The translations under genes were made by a program, and so were the position numbers. DNA of 64,000 nt, from positions 26,872 to 90,871 of IMG/VR virus record IMGVR_UViG_3300028840_003688; one strand, written 5' to 3'. The notes under the pieces were generated by a model, which saw nothing but the letters and a program-made list of their open reading frames with translations, had not been told where the DNA came from and made no database searches. This document shows, one piece after another, positions 1 through 8,222 of this stretch (its first letter is position 1; each line of letters starts with the position of its first letter). The DNA is from a virus.

Positions 1-18
1 GCTGCAGCCTTTCAGCAC

Positions 19-55
19 TTGACCCAAGGACCAAGGCGGGTGTAACGTGCGTTAC
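19..55 (+). promoter_or_regulatory. candidate promoter with overlapping inverted repeat
   Basis: TTGACC at 19-24 and TGTAAC at 41-46 are spaced 16 bp apart and resemble a sigma-70 type promoter. A perfect 6-bp inverted repeat, GTAACG-TG-CGTTAC at 42-55, overlaps the presumed -10 element and lies just ahead of the first gene of the operon. A similar repeat with reversed arm order lies at 8195-8208. An operator role is inference. Confidence 0.4.
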
Positions 56-69
56 AAAAGGGGAGCAAG

Positions 70-321
70 ATGTCAACGAAGCGCGAGAGCTTCTTTCTAG
101 AAACCGATCTTACGGTCGACGAGGCCGAAGAGCTAGACGCGGAGATGGCCATCGCAGAGCGACACCTGCTCTTTGCCCTTCAGGTCGCTCGGCGTGCGCG
201 CCGCAACGACGTCAGCCGCTACCAGAAGAAGCTCCTCGACGATGTGCGAGCCATCCGTCGCATGACCGTCCCCGTCTGCAAGGCTGCGAAGAAGATTCAG
301 AAGAAAGAACAAGCGAAGTGA
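70..321 (+). CDS. small charged protein, unknown function
   Basis: An 83-residue protein that I do not recognise. It is rich in Glu, Arg and Lys and looks mostly helical, with no membrane segment or cysteine motif. The ATG follows a GGGGAG ribosome-binding sequence at 60-65. It is the first gene of a + strand operon: the next gene starts with GTG inside its stop codon (GTGA at 318-321), so the two are probably translationally coupled. It lies directly behind a candidate promoter. Confidence 0.65.
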   Translation: MSTKRESFFLETDLTVDEAEELDAEMAIAERHLLFALQVARRARRNDVSRYQKKLLDDVRAIRRMTVPVCKAAKKIQKKEQAK

Positions 322-791
322 TCAACGGACCCTTTTCCTTCCGCATCCAGAACCTGCACGTGAAGCACGGCAAGATGACTTGGGTGGACTCCGCCGCTGG
401 CGGCTTCTTCAGTCACTTCGAGGACGCCTACAAGTGGGCTAAAGAGCATGCGGGTGACGAGGCCTTCTGGCGCGTCATGCCCTACAAACCCTACATCATC
501 GAGGGCCTCAATCCGGAGGCGAACGGCAAGCCTCGCGCACACGACAACGTCATCCAGATGCCAGACCCGATGGATGAAAAGCGAGGGCGCGTCGTGTTGG
601 CCTTCCGAGAGATGCTCGCGATGGCAGAAAAAGGCGACATCCTCGACTACGTCACCGTCTGGGTCAAGCCAGGCGATCCTGAGTCTGTCAGTTGGCGCAG
701 TGAGACGTCGAATGGAATCTTCCAACTCCTCGGCGCCATCAGCGTCTTCCGCGACCACATCGCGCGGAGAATTCTGGAGAGCAAGCGATGA
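318..791 (+). CDS. unknown phage-type protein
   Basis: A 157-residue protein of no family I recognise. It appears to be a soluble mixed alpha/beta protein with many aromatic residues (for example the YKWAKEHAGDEAFWRVMPYK stretch, about residues 39-58). The GTG start overlaps the preceding stop by four bases and its own stop overlaps the next ATG (ATGA at 788-791), so it is inside a translationally coupled operon. The reverse-strand frame over the same bases is a shadow. Confidence 0.7.
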   Translation: MINGPFSFRIQNLHVKHGKMTWVDSAAGGFFSHFEDAYKWAKEHAGDEAFWRVMPYKPYIIEGLNPEANGKPRAHDNVIQMPDPMDEKRGRVVLAFREMLAMAEKGDILDYVTVWVKPGDPESVSWRSETSNGIFQLLGAISVFRDHIARRILESKR

Positions 792-1015
792 ATGAAGAAG
801 AGAGAAGCGATGACCTTCCTGAGGAGGGCTACTGCTATTGTGGCAGAACGCTGCCGATGTTCGCGTTCAGGCAGATGGAGAGCCAGTGTGACTCTCGTTA
901 CACTCATCGCTGCCTCTGCAAGCGCGTCTACCGCTACCACGCTCCTGAGCGAAGAGTCATGCATGTAAGCAACGACTACGCGGGGCCTGGAGAGAACCTC
1001 TACCTCGTTCACTGA
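788..1015 (+). CDS. small cysteine-rich protein, possible zinc binder
   Basis: A 75-residue protein. Five cysteines (a CYCG pair near residue 16, then one near 34 and a CLC pair near residues 42-44) suggest a small zinc-binding fold, but the spacing does not fit a named zinc ribbon. Its ATG overlaps the upstream stop and its TGA overlaps the next ATG (TGATG at 1013-1017). Function unknown. Confidence 0.6.
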   Translation: MNEEERSDDLPEEGYCYCGRTLPMFAFRQMESQCDSRYTHRCLCKRVYRYHAPERRVMHVSNDYAGPGENLYLVH

Positions 1016-1305
1016 TGTTTGAGCCCGGTCGGACGTGGGACGACACCGTCGACAAGCTTGAAGAGCGTGGCCTGCTTCAGCTGGCTCACACCATCTGTGA
1101 GAGAAACCATGTCACCATCGACGAACTGTGCGGGCGAAGCCGCCTGCAGCACGTCGCGCTCGCGAGGTTTCATCTGTGGTTCTACCTCTACACGAAAAAG
1201 AACATGTCGACGCGAGCCATCGGGTTTCTGTTCGGGATGGATCGAACCTCAGTCATGAACGGCATCAAAGTGTACGGAGAAAGCATCTGTGAGAACCTTG
1301 AGTGA
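1015..1305 (+). CDS. stand-alone DnaA domain IV-like DNA-binding protein
   Basis: This 96-residue protein resembles the C-terminal DNA-binding domain (domain IV) of bacterial DnaA. The second half carries an arginine-containing helix followed by STRAIGFLFGMDRTSVMNGI, which matches the DnaA pattern of a helix-turn-helix with IG..FG..DHSTV, Asp-Arg-Thr-Ser-Val replacing Asp-His-Ser-Thr-Val. The ATPase domains of DnaA are absent. In the host, domain IV recognises DnaA boxes. Here the protein could bind the element's own origin, divert host DnaA or act as a regulator; these roles are inference. It sits in the same operon as dNMP kinase. Confidence 0.75.
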   Translation: MFEPGRTWDDTVDKLEERGLLQLAHTICERNHVTIDELCGRSRLQHVALARFHLWFYLYTKKNMSTRAIGFLFGMDRTSVMNGIKVYGESICENLE

Positions 1306-1987
1306 CAGACAGCTTCTGAGAAAGTACGAGGACCAGGAGTACGGGCTCAGTTCTTCCGAGCGAGAGCGTGTCGCAGTGCTTCTCCGAAGACGCTACAGCT
1401 ACCAGTTCATCCAGCGAGAGAATGAGGAATGCACAGCCGGCATCAAGCGACAGCTCGGCATCATCGCGAAAATGAGCGGCTTCACCATCAGCTGGGGCAT
1501 GAAACCAGGCCGCAACTACGACGACGGTTATGGCAAGAAGAAGGTCTTCTCCTACGAAGGGTCTCAGCGCAAGATCGCCGGATCGCGCTCTGCCAGCGAT
1601 GTCATCCACGACGTCGCCCACTACCTCGTCTGCAGCGAAGAAAGGCGAGACGTGCACAACTTCGGCCTGGGCCCAGCACCTGACGACTTCTCCCGCACGG
1701 CAGATTCGCCCGAGCTGGTCAAGGGCCAGGCGGCCTCACACGAAGAAGAGATGGCTTCCCTGCTTGGGATCCTCATCGAAGCACACCTCGGCGTCCGCTT
1801 CACCGGCACGCTCATAGAACACAACTGGGACGAGCACGAGAAGCTCCTGGACATGCTCGCCATCCTTCAGAAGAAGGGCCATGTCCACGGGCACATCCCC
1901 GTCATCTGCAAGCAAGCCGGCCTGGCCCGCATCAACCACATCAAGCTCACCAAGAAAGCACATCATGATCATTGGTCTATCCGGTAA
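1289..1987 (+). CDS. conserved phage-type protein with HxxxH motif
   Basis: A 232-residue protein. The central VIHDVAHYLVCSEERRDVHN segment (about residues 105-124) has an H-x3-H arrangement plus a later His, as in small metal-binding proteins. I have the impression of similar phage proteins of unknown function but cannot name the family. The GTG start overlaps the end of the DnaA-like gene by 17 bases, and its C-terminus overlaps the start of the kinase gene. Metal binding is inference. Confidence 0.65.
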   Translation: MRTLSDRQLLRKYEDQEYGLSSSERERVAVLLRRRYSYQFIQRENEECTAGIKRQLGIIAKMSGFTISWGMKPGRNYDDGYGKKKVFSYEGSQRKIAGSRSASDVIHDVAHYLVCSEERRDVHNFGLGPAPDDFSRTADSPELVKGQAASHEEEMASLLGILIEAHLGVRFTGTLIEHNWDEHEKLLDMLAILQKKGHVHGHIPVICKQAGLARINHIKLTKKAHHDHWSIR

Positions 1988-2621
1988 GGCAGGCTCGGGG
2001 AAAGACACCCTGGCACGCATGCTCGCAGAAAGCCGCGAGCAAGCTGTCGTTCGCATGGCCATCGCCGATCCGATGAAGGTCTTCATCCAGCAACTCTACC
2101 CCGGAGCGTTCACCGACGAAGACCTGTGGGGGGCGTCCGAGAAGCGTGAGAAGGTGTATGAACCAGTCGGGAAGACGCTACGTCAGATCCTACAGGAGCT
2201 GGGCGACAAAGGCCGTCAAATCGACCCGAACATCTGGGCTCGGCCCGCTGTCCGGAAGGCGCAGAGGCTCATCATGAGCGGGCGGATTGGGCTTGGGCTC
2301 GGCTACTCGCGAAAGAAAGGCGTCTACTACCATGGCGGGCGTGTCCCTTGCGACATCGTCTGCATCACGGACTGCAGGTTCTCGAACGAGATCGATCGGA
2401 TCAAGGACATCGGAGGCATGATGGTGCGCATCAAGCGCAAAGGCTCGGGCCTCAAGGGAGACGGCGCCAGTCACATCACCGAAACGGCGATGGACGAAGT
2501 CCCCGACAAAAGATTCCACATCGTCATTGAGAACGACGGGAACGGTCTCGAAGGCCTTCAGATCGCAGCCGACGTGATCCTCAAGGACGCGATGAAGCTC
2601 GAACCGGTTCAGGTCGGATGA
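1965..2621 (+). CDS. deoxynucleoside monophosphate kinase
   Basis: A 218-residue P-loop kinase that would phosphorylate dNMPs to dNDPs for viral DNA synthesis. The N-terminus has a clear Walker A motif, GKAGSGKDT (residues 7-15), preceded by a hydrophobic beta strand. The later DCRFSNEIDRIKDIGGMMVR block matches the conserved Asp-Cys/Val-Arg-Phe...Asn-Glu segment of the phage dNMP kinase family (T4 gene 1 type). The ATG at 1965 is chosen because translation starts directly with the first strand of the fold. A longer frame to 1881 reads as low-complexity shadow of the upstream gene. It overlaps that gene by 23 bases. Confidence 0.85.
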   Translation: MIIGLSGKAGSGKDTLARMLAESREQAVVRMAIADPMKVFIQQLYPGAFTDEDLWGASEKREKVYEPVGKTLRQILQELGDKGRQIDPNIWARPAVRKAQRLIMSGRIGLGLGYSRKKGVYYHGGRVPCDIVCITDCRFSNEIDRIKDIGGMMVRIKRKGSGLKGDGASHITETAMDEVPDKRFHIVIENDGNGLEGLQIAADVILKDAMKLEPVQVG

Positions 2622-2724
2622 CCACTTCACTGGTCACCAGCAGCGCCTTCACCACACAGCGCTTGCACCAGGGACCCTTCGTCGTACGGCCCATAACGCT
2701 CTGACAGCGTGCACACTTCTTCAT
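2581..2724 (-). CDS. possible 47-residue zinc-ribbon microprotein
   Basis: A short reverse-strand frame encodes 47 residues beginning MKKCARCQSVMG and containing a second pair, WCKRC, so it has two CxxC knuckles. An AGGAG sequence lies 8 bases before its ATG. It occupies the only gap (2622-2738) in an otherwise overlapping + strand operon. Against it: it is antisense to the end of the kinase gene and very short. Confidence 0.4.
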   Translation of the reverse strand: MKKCARCQSVMGRTTKGPWCKRCVVKALLVTSEVVIRPEPVRASSRP

Positions 2725-2738
2725 CGGAAAAACTCCTG

Positions 2739-3104
2739 ATGCCTCGAAAGTTGAAAGACCTTACTGGCCTTCGGTTCGACACGCAACTCGTCCTCCGAAG
2801 GTCTGGAAATGACAGGGTCTACGAGACCGCGACCGGCCCGAGGAGTCAAGTCTACTGGGTCGTTCACTGCGGAGCTTGCAACAGCCAGCGAGAAGTGCAG
2901 GGCAATACCCTAAAACGAGGCGTCAAGTGCCCTTGCCAGCGCAAGAAGAACGCTCGGCGGATGAAGAAAGACACGAAGATTCAAGAGATGAGCAGCCGAG
3001 CCATCTGCGCTGAGGTCTCGAAGACCCTCGCAGGCAACGTCCCCCCTCTGGTCTACGACCGGATCCTACGACTCATTCTCGAACTAGACCGGAGAGCCAA
3101 TTGA
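2739..3104 (+). CDS. protein with zinc-finger domain typical of AP2/HNH phage proteins
   Basis: A 121-residue protein. The N-terminal 65 residues (LKDLTGLRFDTQLVL, then a Trp strand, HCGACNSQ and a CPCQ knuckle) match the small domain that precedes AP2 or HNH homing-endonuclease modules, usually DLTGQRFGRLTVL...CDCG...SCGC. No HNH or AP2 module follows; the rest is basic then helical. It is probably a stand-alone DNA-binding version. The ATG at 2739 is preferred over a GTG at 2709 because the domain starts immediately after it. The next gene overlaps by four bases (TTGA). Confidence 0.65.
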   Translation: MPRKLKDLTGLRFDTQLVLRRSGNDRVYETATGPRSQVYWVVHCGACNSQREVQGNTLKRGVKCPCQRKKNARRMKKDTKIQEMSSRAICAEVSKTLAGNVPPLVYDRILRLILELDRRAN

Positions 3105-3460
3105 AAGACGAAGAGAAGGAACAGTGCATCGACCTGCTCAAGGAACTCTCCATCGAAGAGTACCTCGACCGCGCAATCACAAGCATCAACGAGATGACCT
3201 TGCCCCCGTTCTTGACCCAGATGGTCAGCACCGCCTCGTGCTGCCCTCTGACTCGCGTCGTCATGCTCGACGCCATCCGTGCCGTCATCGTCGTCGAGAT
3301 GAAGCACTACCTCAAAGACGACGAAGAAAAGCTGAAGCGCTTTGAAAAGCTCTGCGACACCAGCCCCAAGTTCTGCGAAGAGTGGATGACTGTCGCGACC
3401 ATGGCTGAACTCGAAGCTGCAAAAGCGAACCAGAAGAAAGCCAAGAAAGACCTCAACTGA
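3101..3460 (+). CDS. small helical protein, unknown function
   Basis: A 119-residue, strongly helical and acidic protein ending in a Lys-rich tail (NQKKAKKDLN). The TTG start overlaps the preceding TGA and follows a GGAGAG ribosome-binding sequence. The stop overlaps the ATG of the DHH phosphoesterase gene, so the two are likely coupled. I recognise no family. Confidence 0.65.
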   Translation: MKDEEKEQCIDLLKELSIEEYLDRAITSINEMTLPPFLTQMVSTASCCPLTRVVMLDAIRAVIVVEMKHYLKDDEEKLKRFEKLCDTSPKFCEEWMTVATMAELEAAKANQKKAKKDLN

Positions 3461-4404
3461 TGACCTTCAAAGCCCCGCAACGTGATCAGATCACTCGCAT
3501 CATTAGCCACCGAAGCTGCGCCGACGGCATCGCATCTGCCCTCATCCTTCGCGCTTGCTACCCTGACGCGCGCGTCGAATTCGTCCAGCACGAAGCGCCC
3601 AGTCAGAGGGAGCTAGACCCCAGTGACGGCTGCGCCATCTTCTGCGACATCACGCCTCACGAAAGCAACGCTCAGGCCTTCGCGGACGCAGGTCACTACT
3701 GCCTCGACCACCACAAGACCCAGAAACACGTCGTCGAGATGTTCGGCGACCACGGTCTCTTCGCCGAAGAAAGCGAACGCACCAGCGGCGCCGGCCTTGC
3801 CTTCAGGGTCTTCGAGCAACGCATGCCGCTCTACGAGCGGAAGGAAGAGCTTCGCGACTTCGCCGAGCTAGCCTGCATCTACGACACCTGGGTACGTGAC
3901 AGCCCTCGCTGGAAAGAAGCCTCAGATCAAGCTGGCTACCTTCACTTCCTCGGACAGGAGCGCGCCATGGCCCGAAAGACCATCGCACTGACCAACGAAG
4001 AGAAGATGTTCGCCCGAGTCCTCAGTGAGCGCCTGCTCGAAAACGCCAAGAAGGCCTACGAAGAGCGACTTCTGCCCATCGGCAACTTTGGCGTCTTTGC
4101 CGACGACGAAGAAGGGCGACTCATCAACGAAGTTGCCGACCATGCCCGGGCTGTCGGCTCAAGTTACACCGCCATCATCGGCTTCCAGACGAAGCCCCAA
4201 GACAAGGAAACCCTCCGCTACAAGTTCAGCGTCCGGCGAGTTGATCCCACCTACGACTGCAGCAAGGCCACCAAGGTCTTCGGTGGCGGCGGTCACAGTG
4301 GTGCTGGGGGCTTTTCTACCCTAAGCGCCTTCAGCCAAAGTGGATTCGACTTCGTATCCGAAAACTATGAAGGATTCTGCGAGGGTATCAAAGGCTGGCG
4401 GTAG
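3460..4404 (+). CDS. DHH-family phosphoesterase (NrnB-like)
   Basis: A 314-residue DHH/DHHA1 phosphoesterase of the nanoRNase / cyclic nucleotide phosphodiesterase type. Visible motifs are SHRSCADG (residues 16-23), the metal-binding CDIT around Asp63, the signature LDHHK with Asp83-His84-His85, a YDTW motif in the middle, and the C-terminal DHHA1 loop FGGGGHSGAGGF at about 274-285. Members cleave short oligoribonucleotides or cyclic dinucleotides using Mn2+. In a virus it could recycle nucleotides beside the dNMP kinase or destroy signalling nucleotides; that is inference. The ATG overlaps the preceding stop codon, and it is the last gene of the operon. Confidence 0.85.
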   Translation: MTFKAPQRDQITRIISHRSCADGIASALILRACYPDARVEFVQHEAPSQRELDPSDGCAIFCDITPHESNAQAFADAGHYCLDHHKTQKHVVEMFGDHGLFAEESERTSGAGLAFRVFEQRMPLYERKEELRDFAELACIYDTWVRDSPRWKEASDQAGYLHFLGQERAMARKTIALTNEEKMFARVLSERLLENAKKAYEERLLPIGNFGVFADDEEGRLINEVADHARAVGSSYTAIIGFQTKPQDKETLRYKFSVRRVDPTYDCSKATKVFGGGGHSGAGGFSTLSAFSQSGFDFVSENYEGFCEGIKGWR

Positions 4405-4410
4405 CCCACC

Positions 4411-4632
4411 TCAGGGGGCCGCGCCCACTGCCGAGTCGATCCAACCCGGAAGAGGGACTTCAGCTTCCGAATCCAGCGAGTGGAACTTCCGAATGATCAC
4501 CTTGAGGCTGTCCGTCGACTCAGCAGGGGCCGAGCTGAGGGGTGTGCCCTGGTTGATGGCCGTTTCTTGGAGCCAGGTACGCCAGGCGTTCAGCTCGTCC
4601 GTCTCTTCTTGCGTCAGGTTCGGGAGAGGCAT
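4411..4632 (-). CDS. small protein on opposite strand, unknown
   Basis: A 73-residue acidic protein (begins MPLPNLTQEETDEL) encoded convergently to the DHH gene and divergently from the fibre gene. It fills the 314-base gap between them. The sequence is balanced and protein-like rather than low-complexity, but a GGAGAGG ribosome-binding sequence is about 20 bases away, farther than usual. I recognise no family. Confidence 0.45.
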   Translation of the reverse strand: MPLPNLTQEETDELNAWRTWLQETAINQGTPLSSAPAESTDSLKVIIRKFHSLDSEAEVPLPGWIDSAVGAAP

Positions 4633-4718
4633 AGCCCAGAAAGCCTAGCACCTCTCCGTTCGCCCTCATAGCCCCAACCTGGTATCCTCTCTGGGAGCTA
4701 CCCGGAGAACCAAAAGAC

Positions 4719-7700
4719 ATGGCAGATGAAGGAAGCTGGGGCTTCAAGGGTTTCGGTGCGCGAGCGCTGGAGCTTCCCTCGGGGCAGGACGTCGAAGTTT
4801 CACCCGCTGATCGAGGGCGCCTGCGTTACAACGCGACGACCAGTCAGCTGGAGTTCTCCGCCAACGGAGGCGCCTACGCCGCACTCGGCATGGGCGGTGC
4901 CAGCCCCTGGCTCAGTGCCGCAGGCGTGACTCGGCTCCAGAACATCACAGACGATGTAGCCATTGGTGCGACCACCATGGCCGGCTCCGAGAAACTTCGC
5001 ATCATCGGCGATGTGCGTGTTGAGTCCCAGGTTCAAGTGACTGAAATCACTTCAGTGCCCGGCTCTGCCCTCGATCTCGAAATCTCAGCCGACACCGGTA
5101 ACGTCAACATGACGCTCACCGGTGGGTCTGGCTTCCGTGCTCAGAATGGCGTCGGTGACCCTCTCATCCGAGCGGTGCCTACGGGTCAAATCCTTCTCGG
5201 CGATCCTGCGATTCCGCTCTCCGGCGTCGACATCAGCGCTGACATCACGCTCGTGGAAGGCGACGAGCTGAACTACCGCGCCTCCGGCTCCACCGACAAC
5301 CTGATCAGAGCTGAAGCGACCACCAACACCTTCAACGTGGGGCAGCTCGCGCCCCTCTTGGAAGTCGATCAGGTCAACGTCGGCACTCAGGTGCTCAATG
5401 CAGCGGCCTCTCCCAACGCGTTCCAGGTCGTCCAAGGCGCCAACAACTACCTGAATATCGACACCGCTGGCGGGGTCATTCAGATCGGTTCCACCGGCGG
5501 CACAGGCTCCACCCTAACCTTCGACGGGACAACCGGGTCCACCACCCTGGACTCTGAGCTGAACCAGGCCGCATCCTTCGTCCTTACCGACGGCACCGAC
5601 GACGCCATCGTCTTCGACGCCACCACCGGTGGTAAAAACCTCTCTCTCGGTGGTCCAAACATCGAGGTCGTCGTTCCCGGAAACAATAACATTCGCATCG
5701 ACGGGGGCTCTCTCTGCCTCGTTGAAAGAGCCACAGATCCGGCGGCCGTCGCCAACGAGGGCAAGGTCTACACGAAGGATGTTCTGGGCGTCACCGAGCT
5801 GTTCTACCGAGACTCAGCTGGCAACGTGCGGCAACTCACACCACCCGCAACAGGCGGCGCTCCGGGTGGCGCGAACACCAACGTTCAGTTCAACGACGCC
5901 GGGAGCTTCAACGGAAACGCCAACTTCACCTTCGATGGCACCAACGTCGACATCGCGACACAGCTCTCGGTGCCTGTCGTCCAAGGGACTGGCGCGACTT
6001 TGGCTGTCGGAAACGGTGCAAGCGATCTGACGCTTCAAGGTGTCCCCGGCTCTGGAACGCTCTTCAGCTTGAGCGGAACCAACCCATACCTGACCATCGA
6101 CGACAACACCAACGACATCGTCGTCGGCAACACCACCGACAACCCTGACCTGGAATTCTCCGGGAGCGGCAACGTCGCTCTCACCGGCGGAAGTCAGATC
6201 CTCTTCACCGAGCGCGTGGGTGACCCAACCCCCGCGGCCAACGTCGGTCAGGTCTACACCAAGGACGTCGCCGGTCAGACCGAGCTGTTCTACATCGACG
6301 CCGCTGGCAACGTCCGGCAGCTCACCCCGCCCGCAACCGGAGCGCCTGGTGGCGTCAACACCAACGTCCAGTACAACAACGCTGGTTCCTTCGACGGCAA
6401 CAACAACTTCACGTTCGACGGGACTGCTGTCACGATCGCTACGCGTGTTGAGGTGCCCACGGTTCAAGGTACAGCTGGCAGCCTCGAACTCGGCAACGGT
6501 GTGAGCAACATCACGATGACCGCTACACCGGCGTCGGCTACGGCCATCACGATCGGAACCTCGAACACCTACATCGCTATCGACGACGCCGCAGGCAGCA
6601 TGGTTCTGGGCAACGCACTGTCGAACCCCAGTCTGGAGATCGCAGGCTCGGGCGACATCGCCATCACTGGCGGGACACAGTTGGTGATCACCGAGCGCGT
6701 CGGCGACCCTGGCGCTGCCGCCAACACCGGCAAGCTCTACACCAAGGACACCGCTGGCACGACCGAGCTATTCTACCAGGACAGCGCCGGTAACGTTCGG
6801 CAGCTCACGCCTGGTGGCGGTGGCGGAACGCCTGGTGGCGCCAACACTCAGGTCCAGTTCAACAACGCAGGCTCCTTCGACGGGAGTGCCAACTTCACGT
6901 TCGATGGAACCACCATCACGCTCGGGCCCGTCTCGGGAGTCTCGACCATCGAGACCGACATCAACATCGCGGACAACACCAACAACGCGTTCCTCGTCCG
7001 CGAAAACATCAACAACTACATCGAAATCGACACCTTCACCGCTGCCGAATCGATGTCATTCGGCAACGGTGGCGCTAACACCCCCTCGATGCTCTTCACG
7101 ATCCGTGCAGCCAACAACAGTTGGCGGATCACTGAAGCCGGTACGTCGCGAGACTACATCAACATCAACGCAGGCGGCTCGAACAACATCGAGCTGGGAA
7201 ACATCACCGGCGCTCCGAGCGTCGACATCGTTGGTGACGGTGGCCTGTACCTCCGTGGCGACAACCTCAACGATGGTTCGTTCCTCGACATCCGAGAGCG
7301 CACCAGCGGACCTCCCCCCACGGCAGCTCAGCGTGGTCAACTCTTCACACTCGACGTCTCGACGGTGACCGAGCTGTTCTACCAAGACAACACAGGAGCC
7401 AGCACTCAGCTCACGTCCGGAGGTGGCGCAGTTGTCGGCTCCACAATCATCATCAACGACAACCAGACCCAGGCCTTCAGCGTTCGTGAGGCCGCGAACA
7501 GCTACATCGACGTCAACACCACGAACGGGGCAGAGGCGATCACTTGGGGCAACGGGAATACCGATCCGTCCTTCTTCTTTGCAGGGGCGCCTGGACCCAT
7601 CGACATCGACGTCTCTCCGGCCACTCCAGGTGCCAACGTCGACATGTGGACGGCCAACGCCGGAAGTCTGACCATCGGTAACACTGCTGGTGGCGGACCC

Positions 7701-8042
7701 ACCACGATGCTGTCTACGACGGGATTCCTCTTCGAGACGACCGGTACCGTAGCATTCGATGTCACCGCAGCTGCGACGGGCAACAGCGTGAACCTGTTCA
7801 CCGGCAACGCTGGCAACGTATCGATCGGCGTCTCCGGGCTCCAGACCCAGGTGTCGAGCAACTTCCGCGCAAACGAGAACGCGATCATCGCTGGAGCGGC
7901 GACAGACACTGTCGGGTTCTATGGTGCAGCTGGCATCACGCGACCTACCGTCACTGGCTCTCGGGGCGGCAACGTCGCTCTCGCAAACCTTTTGACTCAG
8001 CTAGACAACATGGGCTTGATCCAAAACAGCACGACGCCCTAA
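4719..8042 (+). CDS. large modular fibre/adhesin-like repeat protein
   Basis: A 1107-residue, Gly/Asn/Thr-rich, beta-repeat protein like phage tail fibres or surface spikes. The N-terminus has a GRLRYN...LEFSANGGAY strand module, followed by VAIGATTMAGSEKLRIIGDV. Then come about three full copies and one degenerate copy of a unit of roughly 160 residues ending ERVGDP...YTKD..G.TELFY.D.AGNVRQLTPP, then PGG.NT.VQ.N.AGSF.G...FTFDGT. Residues 739-861 are almost identical to part of the - strand protein at 31515-34412. No signal peptide or membrane segment is seen. A CGGAGAA sequence precedes the ATG. It is flanked downstream by a terminator, so it may be a single-gene unit. Likely role: host or surface attachment. 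Confidence 0.8.
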   Translation: MADEGSWGFKGFGARALELPSGQDVEVSPADRGRLRYNATTSQLEFSANGGAYAALGMGGASPWLSAAGVTRLQNITDDVAIGATTMAGSEKLRIIGDVRVESQVQVTEITSVPGSALDLEISADTGNVNMTLTGGSGFRAQNGVGDPLIRAVPTGQILLGDPAIPLSGVDISADITLVEGDELNYRASGSTDNLIRAEATTNTFNVGQLAPLLEVDQVNVGTQVLNAAASPNAFQVVQGANNYLNIDTAGGVIQIGSTGGTGSTLTFDGTTGSTTLDSELNQAASFVLTDGTDDAIVFDATTGGKNLSLGGPNIEVVVPGNNNIRIDGGSLCLVERATDPAAVANEGKVYTKDVLGVTELFYRDSAGNVRQLTPPATGGAPGGANTNVQFNDAGSFNGNANFTFDGTNVDIATQLSVPVVQGTGATLAVGNGASDLTLQGVPGSGTLFSLSGTNPYLTIDDNTNDIVVGNTTDNPDLEFSGSGNVALTGGSQILFTERVGDPTPAANVGQVYTKDVAGQTELFYIDAAGNVRQLTPPATGAPGGVNTNVQYNNAGSFDGNNNFTFDGTAVTIATRVEVPTVQGTAGSLELGNGVSNITMTATPASATAITIGTSNTYIAIDDAAGSMVLGNALSNPSLEIAGSGDIAITGGTQLVITERVGDPGAAANTGKLYTKDTAGTTELFYQDSAGNVRQLTPGGGGGTPGGANTQVQFNNAGSFDGSANFTFDGTTITLGPVSGVSTIETDINIADNTNNAFLVRENINNYIEIDTFTAAESMSFGNGGANTPSMLFTIRAANNSWRITEAGTSRDYININAGGSNNIELGNITGAPSVDIVGDGGLYLRGDNLNDGSFLDIRERTSGPPPTAAQRGQLFTLDVSTVTELFYQDNTGASTQLTSGGGAVVGSTIIINDNQTQAFSVREAANSYIDVNTTNGAEAITWGNGNTDPSFFFAGAPGPIDIDVSPATPGANVDMWTANAGSLTIGNTAGGGPTTMLSTTGFLFETTGTVAFDVTAAATGNSVNLFTGNAGNVSIGVSGLQTQVSSNFRANENAIIAGAATDTVGFYGAAGITRPTVTGSRGGNVALANLLTQLDNMGLIQNSTTP
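6933..7301 (+). repeat. fibre segment duplicated at 32052-32420 on the other strand
   Basis: This 369-base segment encodes 123 residues that differ at only about 7 positions from the segment encoded at 32052-32420 on the - strand. At DNA level the two copies differ at many synonymous positions, for example 8 of 60 bases across the IEIDTFTAAESMSFG region. Confidence 0.85.
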
Positions 8043-8077
8043 GATGAGGGCAGACTCCTAGCGAGGCACGAACACCA

Positions 8078-8102
8078 GACGCCGCAGTTTGGCTGCGGCG
8101 TC
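8078..8102 (+). other. perfect GC hairpin after fibre gene
   Basis: GACGCCGCAG (8078-8087) and CTGCGGCGTC (8093-8102) form a 10-bp perfect stem with a 5-base loop, 35 bases after the fibre stop codon. No T-run follows, so it may be a pause, an RNA 3' stabiliser or part of a two-hairpin terminator. Confidence 0.6.
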
Positions 8103-8130
8103 ACGGCGCCCGCTTTGCTAGCGAGATTGC

Positions 8131-8181
8131 GAGAGCCAGGGAGGAGTATCAGGTGTTCCTTTTTCCCTGGCTCTCCCCTTT
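8131..8181 (+). terminator. intrinsic terminator after the fibre gene
   Basis: GAGAGCCAGGGA (8131-8142) pairs perfectly over 12 bp with TCCCTGGCTCTC (8164-8175), followed by CCCCTTTT. It separates the fibre gene from the DUF2786-like gene. Confidence 0.75.
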
Positions 8182-8194
8182 TGTGCGCTAGTAT

Positions 8195-8208
8195 GTTACG
8201 GTCGTAAC
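8195..8208 (+). promoter_or_regulatory. inverted repeat before DUF2786-like gene
   Basis: GTTACG-GT-CGTAAC is a perfect inverted repeat ending 14 bases before the ATG at 8223. It is followed by TTGAAAGGG, which serves as the ribosome-binding sequence. The layout resembles that at 42-70 and, on the - strand, at 55595-55608. A repressor site is plausible but not shown. Confidence 0.4.
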
Positions 8209-8222
8209 TTGAAAGGGAAGAC

